Shown: one piece after another, positions 36,503-45,611 of the stretch
How the letters are laid out: every line of letters begins with the position of its first letter
Position numbering within the stretch: position 1 is the stretch's first letter
NCBI RefSeq assembly: GCF_003939025.1
Contig: NZ_RQIH01000009.1
Span: 62,001-126,000, forward strand
Length of the DNA: 64,000 bases
Direction of reading: 5' to 3'
From: Rhizobium sophoriradicis
GTDB taxonomy: Bacteria; Pseudomonadota; Alphaproteobacteria; Rhizobiales; Rhizobiaceae
Translations under genes and position numbers: made by a program
The notes under the pieces: model-generated
The model's database searches: none
The model's input: the letters and a program-made list of their open reading frames with translations, nothing else
Told to the model about the DNA's origin: nothing

Positions 36503-36574
36503 CAAGGTGCCATGGCGTCCTTTCTCGTCCTGAAAGACACGCCGTGGTCTGCAAGAAGAAGCAGTGAGGGTGGA

Positions 36575-37759
36575 ATGACCGACGTCACCAAGGAACAGGT
36601 TCTCGAAACGCTGAAGACCGTGCGCGGACCGGATCTCGAGCACGATATCGTTGCGCTCGGCATGGTCTCCGATGTGTTCATTTCCGACGGCAAGGTCTAT
36701 TTCTCCATCACCGTCCCGGCCGAGCGCGCCAAGGAGCTGGAGCCGATGCGGCTCGCCGCCGAGCGCGTCATCAAGGAAATGCCCGGCGTCAAGGGTGCGC
36801 TCGTCACGCTGACGGCGGACAGGAAGGCGGCGGCCGCAGCACCTGCTGCCCGCCCGGCGCCGAACCCGCCGCACGGCCATGTCGGTCATGATCATGGGAC
36901 CCACGATCATCAGCATCAAGCCCATGCGCCCCAGCAACAGCCGCCGCGGGCCGGCAAGATCGGCGTGCCCGGCATCGGCGCCATCATCGCCGTCGCCTCC
37001 GGCAAGGGCGGGGTCGGCAAATCAACCACCGCCGTCAACCTGGCGCTCGGCCTGCTCGCCAACGGCCTTCGCGTCGGCATTCTCGATGCCGATATCTACG
37101 GCCCTTCGATGCCGCGGCTCCTGAAGATATCCGGCCGCCCGACGCAGATCGACGGCCGCATCATCAATCCGATGGAGAATTACGGCCTCAAGGTCATGTC
37201 GATGGGCTTCCTCGTCGACGAGGAGACGGCGATGATCTGGCGCGGGCCGATGGTTCAGTCGGCGCTGTTGCAGATGCTGCGCGAAGTCGCCTGGGGCGAG
37301 CTCGACGTCCTCGTCGTCGACATGCCGCCCGGCACCGGCGATGCGCAGTTGACCATGGCCCAGCAGGTGCCGCTTGCCGGCGCCGTCATCGTTTCCACGC
37401 CGCAGGATCTCGCTTTGATCGATGCTCGCAAGGGCCTCAACATGTTCCGCAAGGTCGAGGTGCCGGTGCTGGGCATCGTCGAGAACATGAGCTATTTCAT
37501 CGCGCCCGATACCGGCACCCGTTACGACATCTTCGGTCACGGCGGCGCCCGCAAGGAGGCCGAGCGCATCGGCGTGCCCTTCCTCGGCGAAGTGCCTCTG
37601 ACGATGAATATCCGTGAAACCTCCGACGCCGGCACCCCGCTCGTCGCCTCCGACCCGAACGGCGTCGTCGCCGGCATCTATCGCGGCATCGCCGCCAAGG
37701 TCTGGGAGCAGCTCGCCGGCCAGTCCCGGCGACCGGCTCCGGCGATCGTCTTCGAATAG
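36575..37759 (+). CDS. mrp: Mrp/ApbC-family iron-sulfur carrier ATPase with His-rich linker
   Basis: The 394-residue protein has an N-terminal DUF59 (MIP18) domain (~5-80), a linker of ~45 residues with eight His (100-117), and a deviant Walker A P-loop SGKGGVGKST (142-151) with the family DADIYGPSMPR and VDMPPGTGD. Mrp proteins carry Fe-S clusters to target enzymes. The usual CxxC cluster-binding pair near NMSYF is absent: the site reads NMSYFIAPDTGTRYDIFG, without Cys. The linker could bind metal instead (inference). ATG at 36575. Confidence 0.93.
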   Translation: MTDVTKEQVLETLKTVRGPDLEHDIVALGMVSDVFISDGKVYFSITVPAERAKELEPMRLAAERVIKEMPGVKGALVTLTADRKAAAAAPAARPAPNPPHGHVGHDHGTHDHQHQAHAPQQQPPRAGKIGVPGIGAIIAVASGKGGVGKSTTAVNLALGLLANGLRVGILDADIYGPSMPRLLKISGRPTQIDGRIINPMENYGLKVMSMGFLVDEETAMIWRGPMVQSALLQMLREVAWGELDVLVVDMPPGTGDAQLTMAQQVPLAGAVIVSTPQDLALIDARKGLNMFRKVEVPVLGIVENMSYFIAPDTGTRYDIFGHGGARKEAERIGVPFLGEVPLTMNIRETSDAGTPLVASDPNGVVAGIYRGIAAKVWEQLAGQSRRPAPAIVFE

Positions 37760-38210
37760 CGCTGGCCTGCCGGAACCGCACGGCGGCACCGGCGTAAGGA
37801 CATACCGGAAGGCCAAGCGCCGAGCACCGATCGATCACCCCGATTGTGGGGGAAACGTGGTGAAAAGCCGCGCTTCACGGAAGATGTCTTGATTATTTCA
37901 CGGCTTTGCTGCATATGCCGCGGCGCCATGATGGCGTTGCTGCAGATGCTCAATGTCGGCCGCCCTTCGTTTCGAAGGTTCTGGCCCGCCTGCAAGATCG
38001 AAGGATTGGTAACTGCGATGCGGTGGAGCACAATGCGCATGGTGGCCTTGAAGGCCGGATGCAGCCGGAGTTTTATGAACTTTCTTGATCCGCTTCCGTT
38101 TGGACCTGGGACGAGCGACCGTCGCGCCGCCGCGATGGCGGCGGCATGGAAAGGCTTCCGATGAAAATGGCGATGGCCACCAAGCGTCGTGAGCATCGGA
38201 GACACTGCCG
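37760..38210. other. Intergenic region between mrp and corA, possible leader
   Basis: About 450 bases. Open frames of ~100 codons cross it on both strands, but none has a ribosome site or a recognisable product. A weak promoter-like CTTGAT ... CATATG pair lies near 37890-37915, and small hairpins (GGCCTT-GAAGGCC near 38045; GCCGCC-GCGAT-GGCGGC near 38130) follow. A long 5' leader of corA is possible; I could not match a known Mg riboswitch. Confidence 0.4.
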
Positions 38211-39185
38211 GTGATCACCGCTTACTGCTCCAATTGCAAATCGGTCGAGATCCGCGATCTCTCGCAGCCGGCATCCTTTCCCGAGGATGTCGTCTGGATC
38301 GACATGGTCGAGCCGAGCCGCGAGGAGGAGCTTTATGTCGAAAAGGTTCTCGGCATCGAAGTTCCGACCCGCGAGGATCTCAAGGATATCGAACCTTCGG
38401 CTCGCCTTTACATCGAAAACGACGCCGTCTTCATGACCGCTTCGCTCGTCTGGAAGGCGGAAACCGACGCGCCGACGCTGACCGATGTCGCCTTCATTCT
38501 GGCCGGAAACCGTCTGGTCACCATCCGTTACGCCCATCCAAAATCCTTCGCGCTGTTCATCGCCGCCCTTCACCGGCTGCCGGAAAACTGGCGCAGTGGT
38601 GCTGCCCTTCTCGCCAAGCTCTTGGAGACGATCGTCGACCGCACCGCCGAAATCCTCGAAACCTCCGTCTCGCGCATCGACATTTTGTCGACGCATGTCT
38701 TCGGCCGGGCGAAAAAGGTGCGCAAGCCTTCGAACTATCTCGAGCAAAAACTGCGCGATATCGCCGGTCATCACCGCATGATCAGCAAGCTGCGCGATAG
38801 TCTCGGCTCGCTTTCCCGGCTTCTGACATTCTTTCACACGATCCCGGCGATCCAGCAGGACCCCGAGGCGAAGGAGCTCTGCCGCACCATCTCGCGCGAC
38901 ATCCAGTCGCTGTCGGAGCATGCCGCCTTTGTCGCCGCCAACATCACCTTCCTGCTCGACGCCTCGCTCGGCCTGATCAACATCGAACAGAACTCGATCA
39001 TCAAGATCTTCTCGATCGCCTCGGTCGTGTTCCTGCCGCCGACATTGGTCGCATCCGTCTATGGCATGAACTTTCAGGTCATGCCGGAGCTGGCCTGGAC
39101 GGCGGGTTACCCCTTCTCACTGGCTTTGATGGTGATATCAGCCGTGATCCCCTTTTTCTTCTTTCGCTGGAAAGGCTGGCTCTGA
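38211..39185 (+). CDS. corA: CorA-family divalent cation transporter
   Basis: CorA is a pentameric Mg2+ (or Co2+/Ni2+) channel. The 324-residue protein has a large cytoplasmic N-domain (1-~260), two C-terminal membrane helices and the selectivity motif YGMNF (GMN at 285-287) between them, then basic FRWKGWL. GTG start at 38211 (MITAYCSNCKS). Two Cys near the N-terminus (C6, C9) are unusual but not unique. It precedes kup by 18 bases, so Mg and K uptake may be co-expressed. Confidence 0.95.
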   Translation: MITAYCSNCKSVEIRDLSQPASFPEDVVWIDMVEPSREEELYVEKVLGIEVPTREDLKDIEPSARLYIENDAVFMTASLVWKAETDAPTLTDVAFILAGNRLVTIRYAHPKSFALFIAALHRLPENWRSGAALLAKLLETIVDRTAEILETSVSRIDILSTHVFGRAKKVRKPSNYLEQKLRDIAGHHRMISKLRDSLGSLSRLLTFFHTIPAIQQDPEAKELCRTISRDIQSLSEHAAFVAANITFLLDASLGLINIEQNSIIKIFSIASVVFLPPTLVASVYGMNFQVMPELAWTAGYPFSLALMVISAVIPFFFFRWKGWL

Positions 39186-39203
39186 GAAGCCTGTTGAAAT
39201 TTC

Positions 39204-41102
39204 ATGTCCGAAGAGAGCCATCCGCACGAACGCCAAATGACGCCGCGCAAGCTTTTTTATCTCGCGCTCGGTTCCGTCGGCGTCGTCTACGGCGATATCG
39301 GCACCAGCCCGCTCTATGCTTTTCGCGAGGCGCTGAAGCCTGTCGCCCATGACGGTGTCACCCGCTTCGAGGTGATCAGCCTGATTTCGCTGATGATCTG
39401 GGCGCTGACGATCATCGTCACCATCAAATATGTGCTCTTCCTGCTACGCGCCGATAACGAAGGGGAGGGCGGCACGCTGTCGCTGCTTGCCCTTCTGATG
39501 AAGACCGCCAACGGCCATACCGCCATACTGATGCTGCTCGGCCTGATGGGGGCTGCCCTCTTTCTCGGCGATGCGATGATCACGCCGGCGCTGTCGGTGC
39601 TGTCGGCGGTCGAGGGCCTGAAGCTCGTCACACCAAGGCTGTCGGAATATATCGTGCCGATTTCGGTGGTGATCCTGGCGCTGCTCTTCGTCGTGCAATC
39701 GCGCGGCACCGGCGCGGTGGCGAAATTCTTCGGCCCGATCACCGCCGTCTGGTTCCTGGTCATGGCGGCCGCCGGCATTTCCCATATCTCCGATGACTAC
39801 GGCATCCTTGCCGCCTTCAATCCCTATTATGCCGTCGCCTTCCTGCTGCATGAGGGCTTTTACGGAATCGTCGTGCTCGGCGCCGTCTTCCTGACGGTAA
39901 CGGGTGCGGAGGCGCTGTATGCCGATCTCGGCCATTTCGGCCGCCGCCCGATCCAGTGGGCCTGGTTCCTGCTGGTCTTCCCGGCACTGACGCTGAACTA
40001 TCTCGGCCAGGGCGCTCTCGTTCTCGGCAATCCGATGACGATGTCCGATCCCTTCTATCTGATGTATCCGAAGTGGGCGCTGCTGCCGGTCGTCATCCTG
40101 GCGACCGCCGCGACGATCATCGCCAGTCAGGCGGTTATCACCGGCGCGTTCTCGATGGTGCGCCAGGGAATCAATCTCGGCTTCCTGCCGCGCATGGAAA
40201 TCCTCTTCACCTCGGAAACCAATACCGGGCAGATCTTCGTGCCGTCGGTCAATGCCGTGCTGTTCTTCGGTGTCATCTTCCTGGTATTAGGCTTCAAGAC
40301 CTCGGACGCGCTGGCGACCGCCTACGGCATTTCCGTCACCGGCGCCATGGTCGTCACCTCGATCATGGCCTTCGAATTCGTCCGCGCCCGCTGGAACTGG
40401 TCGTTTCCCCTCGCGGTGGCCGCGCTTGCGCCGCTGGTCGTGCTCGAATTGATCTTCCTTGGCGCCAACCTTCTGAAGATCCACGATGGCGGTTATATCC
40501 CGATCCTGATCGCCACCGCCTTTACCGTCGTCATGTGGACATGGCGCCGCGGCACCGCGATCCTCTTGGAAAAGACTCGGCATACAGATATTCCGCTCGC
40601 CTCCTTCGTCAGTTCCATCGAGCGCAAGAGCGAGCATTCGCCGGCCCAGGTTCCGGGCACGGCGATCTTCCTGACCAGCGATCCGGAATCGGCCCCGGCC
40701 GCCCTCTTGCACAATCTCAAGCACAATCACGTGCTGCACGACCGCAACGTCATCCTGACGATCCGCACCGTCAACAAGCCGCGCGTGCCGAGCCACGACC
40801 GCTACAAGGTCGAGCCGATCTCCGAGCGGTTCTCCCGCGTCGAACTGCTGTTCGGCTTCATGGAATCGCAGAATGTCTCGCAGGCCCTGGCGACGCTGCG
40901 CAAGACCGGGTTGAAGTTCGACATCATGTCGACCTCCTTCTATCTCGGCCGCCGCAAGCTGGTGCCGGACGCCAAGTCCGGCATGCCCTATTGGCAGGAC
41001 CGGCTCTACATCGCGCTTGCCAACGCCGCCACCAACCCTTCGGACTACTTCCGCCTGCCGGCAAACCGCGTGGTCGAACTGGGATCGCACGTCATTATTT
41101 GA
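39204..41102 (+). CDS. kup: Kup-family potassium uptake protein
   Basis: A 632-residue transporter with about 12 membrane helices in the first ~440 residues and a soluble C-terminal tail. Family marks are the N-terminal [20 protein letters not shown] (residues ~15-34) and the [13 protein letters not shown] segment. It takes up K+ with protons. Rhizobial genomes usually hold more than one kup. The start [11 protein letters not shown] at 39204 follows corA directly. The tail ([18 protein letters not shown]) is typical. Confidence 0.97.
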   Translation: MSEESHPHERQMTPRKLFYLALGSVGVVYGDIGTSPLYAFREALKPVAHDGVTRFEVISLISLMIWALTIIVTIKYVLFLLRADNEGEGGTLSLLALLMKTANGHTAILMLLGLMGAALFLGDAMITPALSVLSAVEGLKLVTPRLSEYIVPISVVILALLFVVQSRGTGAVAKFFGPITAVWFLVMAAAGISHISDDYGILAAFNPYYAVAFLLHEGFYGIVVLGAVFLTVTGAEALYADLGHFGRRPIQWAWFLLVFPALTLNYLGQGALVLGNPMTMSDPFYLMYPKWALLPVVILATAATIIASQAVITGAFSMVRQGINLGFLPRMEILFTSETNTGQIFVPSVNAVLFFGVIFLVLGFKTSDALATAYGISVTGAMVVTSIMAFEFVRARWNWSFPLAVAALAPLVVLELIFLGANLLKIHDGGYIPILIATAFTVVMWTWRRGTAILLEKTRHTDIPLASFVSSIERKSEHSPAQVPGTAIFLTSDPESAPAALLHNLKHNHVLHDRNVILTIRTVNKPRVPSHDRYKVEPISERFSRVELLFGFMESQNVSQALATLRKTGLKFDIMSTSFYLGRRKLVPDAKSGMPYWQDRLYIALANAATNPSDYFRLPANRVVELGSHVII

Positions 41103-41265
41103 CGGGTGGGTGGATAAAGACCCCCCCAAACCCCTCCCCACAAGGGGGAGGGGCTTAACCTGCCGCACCCTTTCGTAAACATCTCGGCGTTTCGGCGGGA
41201 ATGCGGCGGCGCCACCCGGAGCTCCTCCCCCTTGTGGGGAGGGGTTGGGGAGGGGACTTTGCAAG
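41103..41265. repeat. Rhizobial palindromic repeat (CCCCTCCCC family) downstream of kup
   Basis: Two GC-rich arms, AAACCCCTCCCCACAAGGG on the left and CCCTTGTGGGGAGGGGTT on the right, flank about 80 bases. Each arm is itself nearly palindromic. It differs from the four elements that begin CCCCTCATCC. It can form a large cruciform and may stabilise or end kup mRNA. Confidence 0.75.
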
Positions 41266-41375
41266 GGGCGCAGACACCCAGCATCTTTCAGCTACTTTAG
41301 AATATCCAAAACCGCCAATGGTCACATTCCGGCACGGCCCGTTAACCGGACGTCAAGGTTAATGCGAGATTTTCG

Positions 41376-42611
41376 ATGGAATGTTCCCGCGTTCCATGCC
41401 CGGAGTTCGTGTTGCGTCGAAAGAGCCCCTCCCGTAGCAAGCTGCTTCCCGAGAACTGGGTGTCACCTGTCATCTTCGGGCTCGCCGGCTGGCTGATCTT
41501 CCCGAGCGTCGCCTCCCACGCCGATCTCGCCACCATGCTCGCCGGTCTCGATCGTGAGAGCGAGAGCTGGCGTATGGTGCTGACCAATTCTCCGGCCGGC
41601 TCCATTCATCAGGCCGAACTCGCCTTTGCCGATCCTGATGTGACGGGTTCGATCGCGTCGGGCGCCGGCATGGTGCTGCCGGATGGCCGCAAGGTTGCTT
41701 TCTCTGCCCAGGACAAGGGCACTGCCAAGGACAAGGGCGCGGCCAAGGGCCACGAGGACACGCCCGACGAGGATCGCGTCAATCGCGGCATGAAGAAGGG
41801 CCGCATCGTCGCCGTCGAAAAGATGCAGCCGCCGAAGGATTTTTCCGCCGGCTCCATTCTCGAGCGCACCAGGATGCTGTTCACCCCGAGCTTCGACCTC
41901 AAGGACCGATCGGCCTTCGTCAAGCCGAAGATCCAGGGCAAGGAAATCGAGATCGCCACTTCTTTCTATAAGAAGCAGGCGGTGGTGACCGATAACGGCG
42001 TGCCGGCGATGCTGGCAAACCTCGTCACCAGCAACAAGGCCGACGTGCTGGCCACCGCCTATGCGCCGGCAGCACCCGACTATTTCAGCCAGTCGCCCTT
42101 CGATTCGATCCTGACCGATCAGGACAGCGGCCGCTTCGTCCCCGAGATCGGCCCGCGTGATCACGCCTGGGCCGCTAGCGTGCTGCCGCCGAGCGTCTTT
42201 TCTGCCCGCGAGCAGCAATGTCTTGCCTCCGGCATCTATTTCGAGGCGCGCGGAGAATCGGTGAAGGGGCAGGCGGCCGTTGCCCAGGTCATTCTCAACC
42301 GCGTCCGCAATCCTGCCTATCCGAAGACCATCTGCGGCGTCGTCTATCAGAACGAGGATTGGCGCAACCGCTGCCAGTTTTCCTTCGCCTGCGACGCCAT
42401 CAAGGACAGGGTGAACTCGGAATATCACTGGCGGATGGCCCGCGATGTGGCGATGGCGGTGACAGCAGGCAAAATCTGGCTGCCGCAGGTGGGCTCGGCG
42501 ACTCATTACCACGCCGTCTACGTCCGGCCAAAATGGGCAAAGACCATGGAAAAGGTCGGCCGCATCGGTCTCCACGTCTTCTACCGCACCTATGGCGGCG
42601 GCTGGAGCTGA
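41376..42611 (+). CDS. Cell-wall hydrolase, SleB-like (Hydrolase_2)
   Basis: A 411-residue protein with an N-terminal signal-anchor (~28-47, WVSPVIFGLAGWLIFPSVAS) and a disordered Lys/Asp-rich middle (~100-125, KDKGTAKDKGAAKG). The C-terminal SleB-type domain (~265-395) has LASGIYFEARGESVKGQAAVAQVILNRV-type residues around the catalytic Glu and ends in HYHAVYVRPKW. It should cut peptidoglycan in the periplasm. The start could also be one of the later in-frame codons (for example 41412). Stands alone between kup and the F0 operon. Confidence 0.88.
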   Translation: MECSRVPCPEFVLRRKSPSRSKLLPENWVSPVIFGLAGWLIFPSVASHADLATMLAGLDRESESWRMVLTNSPAGSIHQAELAFADPDVTGSIASGAGMVLPDGRKVAFSAQDKGTAKDKGAAKGHEDTPDEDRVNRGMKKGRIVAVEKMQPPKDFSAGSILERTRMLFTPSFDLKDRSAFVKPKIQGKEIEIATSFYKKQAVVTDNGVPAMLANLVTSNKADVLATAYAPAAPDYFSQSPFDSILTDQDSGRFVPEIGPRDHAWAASVLPPSVFSAREQQCLASGIYFEARGESVKGQAAVAQVILNRVRNPAYPKTICGVVYQNEDWRNRCQFSFACDAIKDRVNSEYHWRMARDVAMAVTAGKIWLPQVGSATHYHAVYVRPKWAKTMEKVGRIGLHVFYRTYGGGWS

Positions 42612-42749
42612 GATAAATCGTCCGGGTCCGGCCGATTTCCGGCGCCGAAAAGCGGATTCTTTCCGTCGAATTTGCGGGATCGACCCGTGATCGCTTTATC
42701 TATTTGATTCCATGTGATTATTTTCTCGCTGGACAGAAGCTGTCTACGC

Positions 42750-42778
42750 CTTGACTATACTAATCCCTAAAACTATGT
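42750..42778 (+). promoter_or_regulatory. Promoter of the F0 ATP synthase operon
   Basis: CTTGAC (42750-42755), 17 bases, then CTATGT (42773-42778). This is almost a perfect match to the rhizobial housekeeping promoter CTTGAC-N17-CTATAT. The start site should be near 42785, giving a ~100-base leader before atpI. Confidence 0.8.
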
Positions 42779-42883
42779 TGCGCGCGACTTCAGAACGGGC
42801 CGGAAGGGTCTCAACCTTCGCGTCCGGGGTCCGAATGACCGGGGTAGCGGGAGTGCGGGCGACGGGCAGGCGAGGATAGATCC

Positions 42884-43222
42884 ATGGCGGACGACCGCGA
42901 AGAAAGTCTTGAGAAGCGCCGTGCGCAACTGGAAGCGAAACTCGCGACCAAGCGCGTCGAGGCGAAAATGGACGAGGCAAGCGAAGCCCGCGCCGAGGTA
43001 AGCCGCAAAGGTTATGCCCAGGCGATGAAGCTTTCCAGCGAGTTCATTGCCGCCATCATCGTCGGTGCCGTTCTTGGCTATGTCTTCGACCGTTTTGTTG
43101 GCACGGCGCCTTGGGGAATGATTGTTCTTCTGCTTCTCGGATTCTGTGCCGGCGTTCTGAACGTGCTGCGTTCTGCGGGGGTGGTGGCCCATCCCCTGGA
43201 CGACAAGGACGACAAGAAATAA
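42884..43222 (+). CDS. atpI: ATP synthase protein AtpI
   Basis: A 112-residue accessory protein of F0 that helps assemble the c-ring. The N-terminal half is charged and coiled (EESLEKRRAQLEAKLATKR), followed by two membrane helices (FIAAIIVGAVLGYVFDRFV and GMIVLLLLGFCAGVLNVL). ATG at 42884. First gene of the operon, 62 bases before atpB. Confidence 0.93.
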   Translation: MADDREESLEKRRAQLEAKLATKRVEAKMDEASEARAEVSRKGYAQAMKLSSEFIAAIIVGAVLGYVFDRFVGTAPWGMIVLLLLGFCAGVLNVLRSAGVVAHPLDDKDDKK

Positions 43223-43284
43223 GGACCGGTCCCGGTCCAGTACAATGACCCCGCGTCCTGCGGGCCAAAGAGAGAGAACAAGCG

Positions 43285-44037
43285 GTGTCTAACGATCCGA
43301 CTCATCAGTTCCTGATCCAGAAGATTGTCCCGATCGAAATCGGCGGAATTGATTTTTCGTTCACCAACGCATCGCTGTTCATGGCCGCTTCGGCTGCCGT
43401 TGCCGCAGGCTTCCTCTATTTCGCGACCTCAAACCGCGCCATCGTGCCGGGCCGTTCGCAGTCGGTCGCGGAAATGTCCTATGAATTCATCGCCAATATG
43501 CTGAAAGAAGGCGCGGGCAAGCAGGGAATGAAGTTCTTCCCGCTGGTCTTCTCGCTCTTCATGTTCGTCCTGACGGCGAACCTGCTCGGCATGTTCCCCT
43601 ATTTCTTCACGGTGACGAGCCAGATCATCGTCACCTTCGCGCTGGCTCTCCTCGTCATCGGCACGGTCCTGGTCTACGGTTTCTATAAGCACGGCTTTCA
43701 CTTCCTGAACGTCTTCGTGCCCTCGGGCGTGCCGGGGCTTCTGCTGCCGCTGGTCGTCCTGATCGAAATCATTTCCTTCCTGTCCCGTCCGATTTCGCTC
43801 TCCGTTCGTCTATTTGCAAACATGCTCGCCGGTCACATCACGCTGAAGGTGTTCGCAGGCTTCGTTGCCTCGCTTGGAGCCCTCGGTGCAGTCGGTATCG
43901 GCGGAGCCGTTCTTCCCCTCATCATGACCGTCGCCCTGACCGGTCTCGAGTTCCTCGTTGCCTTCCTCCAGGCTTACGTCTTTGCGGTGCTGACTTGCAT
44001 GTACCTCAACGACGCGATCCATCCGGGCGGGCACTAA
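43285..44037 (+). CDS. atpB: F0F1 ATP synthase subunit a
   Basis: Subunit a forms the proton half-channels against the c-ring. The 250-residue protein has 5-6 membrane helices and the family segment [14 protein letters not shown], containing the essential Arg that faces the c-ring carboxylate. It starts with GTG at 43285 behind GAGAGAGAAC. Length is typical for alphaproteobacteria. Confidence 0.97.
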   Translation: MSNDPTHQFLIQKIVPIEIGGIDFSFTNASLFMAASAAVAAGFLYFATSNRAIVPGRSQSVAEMSYEFIANMLKEGAGKQGMKFFPLVFSLFMFVLTANLLGMFPYFFTVTSQIIVTFALALLVIGTVLVYGFYKHGFHFLNVFVPSGVPGLLLPLVVLIEIISFLSRPISLSVRLFANMLAGHITLKVFAGFVASLGALGAVGIGGAVLPLIMTVALTGLEFLVAFLQAYVFAVLTCMYLNDAIHPGGH

Positions 44038-44104
44038 GGATAACGACATCGACGTCAAAGGGCGTCAGTCATTCGCCGCAACAACCATTTCAAAGGAGTT
44101 CAAC

Positions 44105-44332
44105 ATGGAAGCGGAAGCAGCAAAGTTCATCGGTGCAGGTCTGGCTTGCTTTGGTATGGCCGGTACGGCTCTCGGCCTCGGCAACATCTTCGGCAACTAC
44201 CTCTCCGGCGCTCTGCGCAATCCGTCTGCCGCTGACAGCCAGTTCGGCCGTCTGGTATTCGGCTTCGCCGTTACGGAAGCTCTGGGCATCTTCTCGCTGC
44301 TCGTCGCTCTCCTCCTCCTCTTCGCCGTCTGA
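44105..44332 (+). CDS. atpE: F0F1 ATP synthase subunit c
   Basis: The 75-residue c subunit has two membrane helices joined by the polar loop RNPSA (residues 38-42). The proton-carrying acid is Glu 58 in GFAVTEALG. The Gly-rich first helix ([17 protein letters not shown]) is normal. AAAGGAG lies seven bases before the ATG, a strong site that fits the need for many c copies per complex. A hairpin follows the gene. Confidence 0.98.
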   Translation: MEAEAAKFIGAGLACFGMAGTALGLGNIFGNYLSGALRNPSAADSQFGRLVFGFAVTEALGIFSLLVALLLLFAV

Positions 44333-44347
44333 TTTCGGCGGATAGAT

Positions 44348-44382
44348 GGATCACGGCCTGCGACCGCAAGCCGTGATCCTTT
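44348..44382 (+). terminator. Hairpin between atpE and atpF', attenuator or mRNA-processing site
   Basis: GGATCACGGC (44348-44357) and GCCGTGATCC (44370-44379) are perfect 10-base arms with a 12-base loop, followed only by TTT. It lies 15 bases after the atpE stop. The weak T-tract suggests partial termination or 3' end protection of the atpE message rather than full stop. Confidence 0.55.
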
Positions 44383-44409
44383 GCATTTGCAGTCCACCTG
44401 GAGGTGAGC

Positions 44410-45033
44410 ATGTTTTTTGTGACCCCGGCTTACGCTGAAGAAGCACCGGCGGCAGCGACCGGCACGGATGCGCATGGCGCTCCGGCCGCAGGCGAGGTCC
44501 ATACCGAGACCGGCGTAGCCGAAGGCGAACACGCCCGTGGCCCGTTCCCGCCCTTCGATTCGACGACCTTCTCGTCCCAGCTGCTCTGGCTGGTGATTAC
44601 GTTCGGCGTCTTCTACCTCCTTATGCAAAAGGTCATCGCGCCGCGCATCGGGGCCATCCTCGATCAGCGCCACACGCGCATCTCCCAGGACCTGGAAGAA
44701 GCAGGCCGCCTGAAGGCGGAAGCCGACGCCGCCGTCCAGACCTATGAAGGCGAATTGGCGGCAGCACGCGCCAAGTCGAATGCGATCGGCTCCGCCGCGC
44801 GCGACGCCGCCAAGGCCAAGGCCGAAGAGGAACGCCGCACTGTCGAGGCGAGCCTGTCGGAAAAGATCAAGGCTGCCGAAGTCCGCATCGCCGACATCAA
44901 GGCGAAGGCTTTCGCTGACGTTGGCACCATTGCCGAGGAAACGGCGGCTGCCGTCGTCGAACAGCTGATTGGCGGCAATGCTGCCCAGGCTGATGTCGCC
45001 GCCGCCGTCGCGGCCGCCAAGAAGGAGGCTTGA
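44410..45033 (+). CDS. atpF': F0F1 ATP synthase subunit b'
   Basis: The 207-residue b' subunit of the peripheral stalk. An Ala/Pro-rich N-terminal leader of about 50 residues precedes one membrane helix ([17 protein letters not shown], ~residues 58-74) and a long charged coiled coil. I prefer the ATG at 44410, because TGGAGGTGA lies directly before it; a GTG at 44404 is the other option. Having b' and b as separate genes is normal in alphaproteobacteria and phototrophs. Confidence 0.94.
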   Translation: MFFVTPAYAEEAPAAATGTDAHGAPAAGEVHTETGVAEGEHARGPFPPFDSTTFSSQLLWLVITFGVFYLLMQKVIAPRIGAILDQRHTRISQDLEEAGRLKAEADAAVQTYEGELAAARAKSNAIGSAARDAAKAKAEEERRTVEASLSEKIKAAEVRIADIKAKAFADVGTIAEETAAAVVEQLIGGNAAQADVAAAVAAAKKEA

Positions 45034-45036
45034 TCG

Positions 45037-45528
45037 ATGGAATTTCACCTTGACGCGACTTTCTTCGCCTTTGTCGGCCTCGTCCTTTTCCTGGCGCTGG
45101 TTGTCTACCTGAAGGTTCCCGGAATGATGGCGCGCTCGCTCGACGACCGCGCCGACCAGATCCGCAACGAGCTGGCCGAAGCCAAGCGCCTGCGCGAGGA
45201 GGCACAGCACCTGCTCGCCGAATACCAGCGCAAGCGCAAGGAAGCAGAAGCCGAGGCGGCGCACATCGTTGCTGCCGCCGAGCGCGAAGCCGAGATGCTG
45301 ACTGCCGAAGCGAAGAAGAAGACGGAAGAATTCGTCGCCAATCGCACGGCGCTCTCCGAGCAGAAGATACTGCAGGCCGAGGCCGAAGCGATGAAGGCGG
45401 TCCGTTCCGCCGCCGTCGATCTGGCGATCGCGGCCGCTGAAACGGTGCTCGCCAAGAAGGCGGATGGCAAGGTCCAGTCCGAACTCTTCGGCAATGCCGT
45501 TGGCCAGGTCAAGACGCGGCTCAACTGA
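45037..45528 (+). CDS. atpF: F0F1 ATP synthase subunit b
   Basis: The 163-residue b subunit has an N-terminal membrane helix (ATFFAFVGLVLFLALVVYLKV) and a long Ala/Glu/Lys coiled coil forming the peripheral stalk to F1. It starts 3 bases after atpF'. Last gene of the F0 operon, followed by a strong terminator. F1 genes are not in the window, as expected where F0 and F1 operons are separate. Confidence 0.96.
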   Translation: MEFHLDATFFAFVGLVLFLALVVYLKVPGMMARSLDDRADQIRNELAEAKRLREEAQHLLAEYQRKRKEAEAEAAHIVAAAEREAEMLTAEAKKKTEEFVANRTALSEQKILQAEAEAMKAVRSAAVDLAIAAAETVLAKKADGKVQSELFGNAVGQVKTRLN

Positions 45529-45550
45529 GCGGTATCGAATGGAATGAGGG

Positions 45551-45580
45551 AAAAGGCCGGGCATGTCCCGGCCTTTTTGT
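45551..45580 (+). terminator. Intrinsic terminator of the F0 operon
   Basis: AAAAGGCCGGG, loop CATGT, CCCGGCCTTTTT, then GT. The stem is 11 pairs (including A-T pairs) with a T5 tract, 22 bases after the atpF stop. This is a textbook Rho-independent terminator. Confidence 0.92.
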
Positions 45581-45611
45581 TGTTGAATACTCAATCTCGG
45601 GTCGAGGGTAT

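Larger units (their letters stand above)
35960..36574. other. 615-base intergenic region rich in hairpins, possible RNA gene
   Basis: No open frame here looks like coding sequence. Several hairpins are visible: GCGCCA-GGAAA-TGGCGC (36104-36120); CCGTTGCGGCCATCA with TGATGGCCGCAACGG (36311-36325 / 36346-36360) enclosing GGGC-GAAA-GCCC; GCCGGC / GCCGGC (36374-36379 / 36390-36395); and a 19-base perfect stem at 36455-36502. T-runs occur near 36245-36270. I do not recognise tmRNA, RNase P or 6S RNA. It may hold a small RNA or a long mrp leader. Confidence 0.45.

Noticed and set aside
35960..36574. tmRNA, RNase P RNA or 6S RNA in the spacer before mrp
   Set aside because: None of the conserved core sequences of these RNAs could be found, so only an unnamed structured element is reported.
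37844..38164. 106-residue open frame before corA
   Set aside because: No ribosome site, no similarity recognised, composition unlike neighbours; treated as intergenic.
42612..42749. Possible small gene before the F0 operon
   Set aside because: No open frame with a ribosome site; only the promoter at 42750 is convincing.
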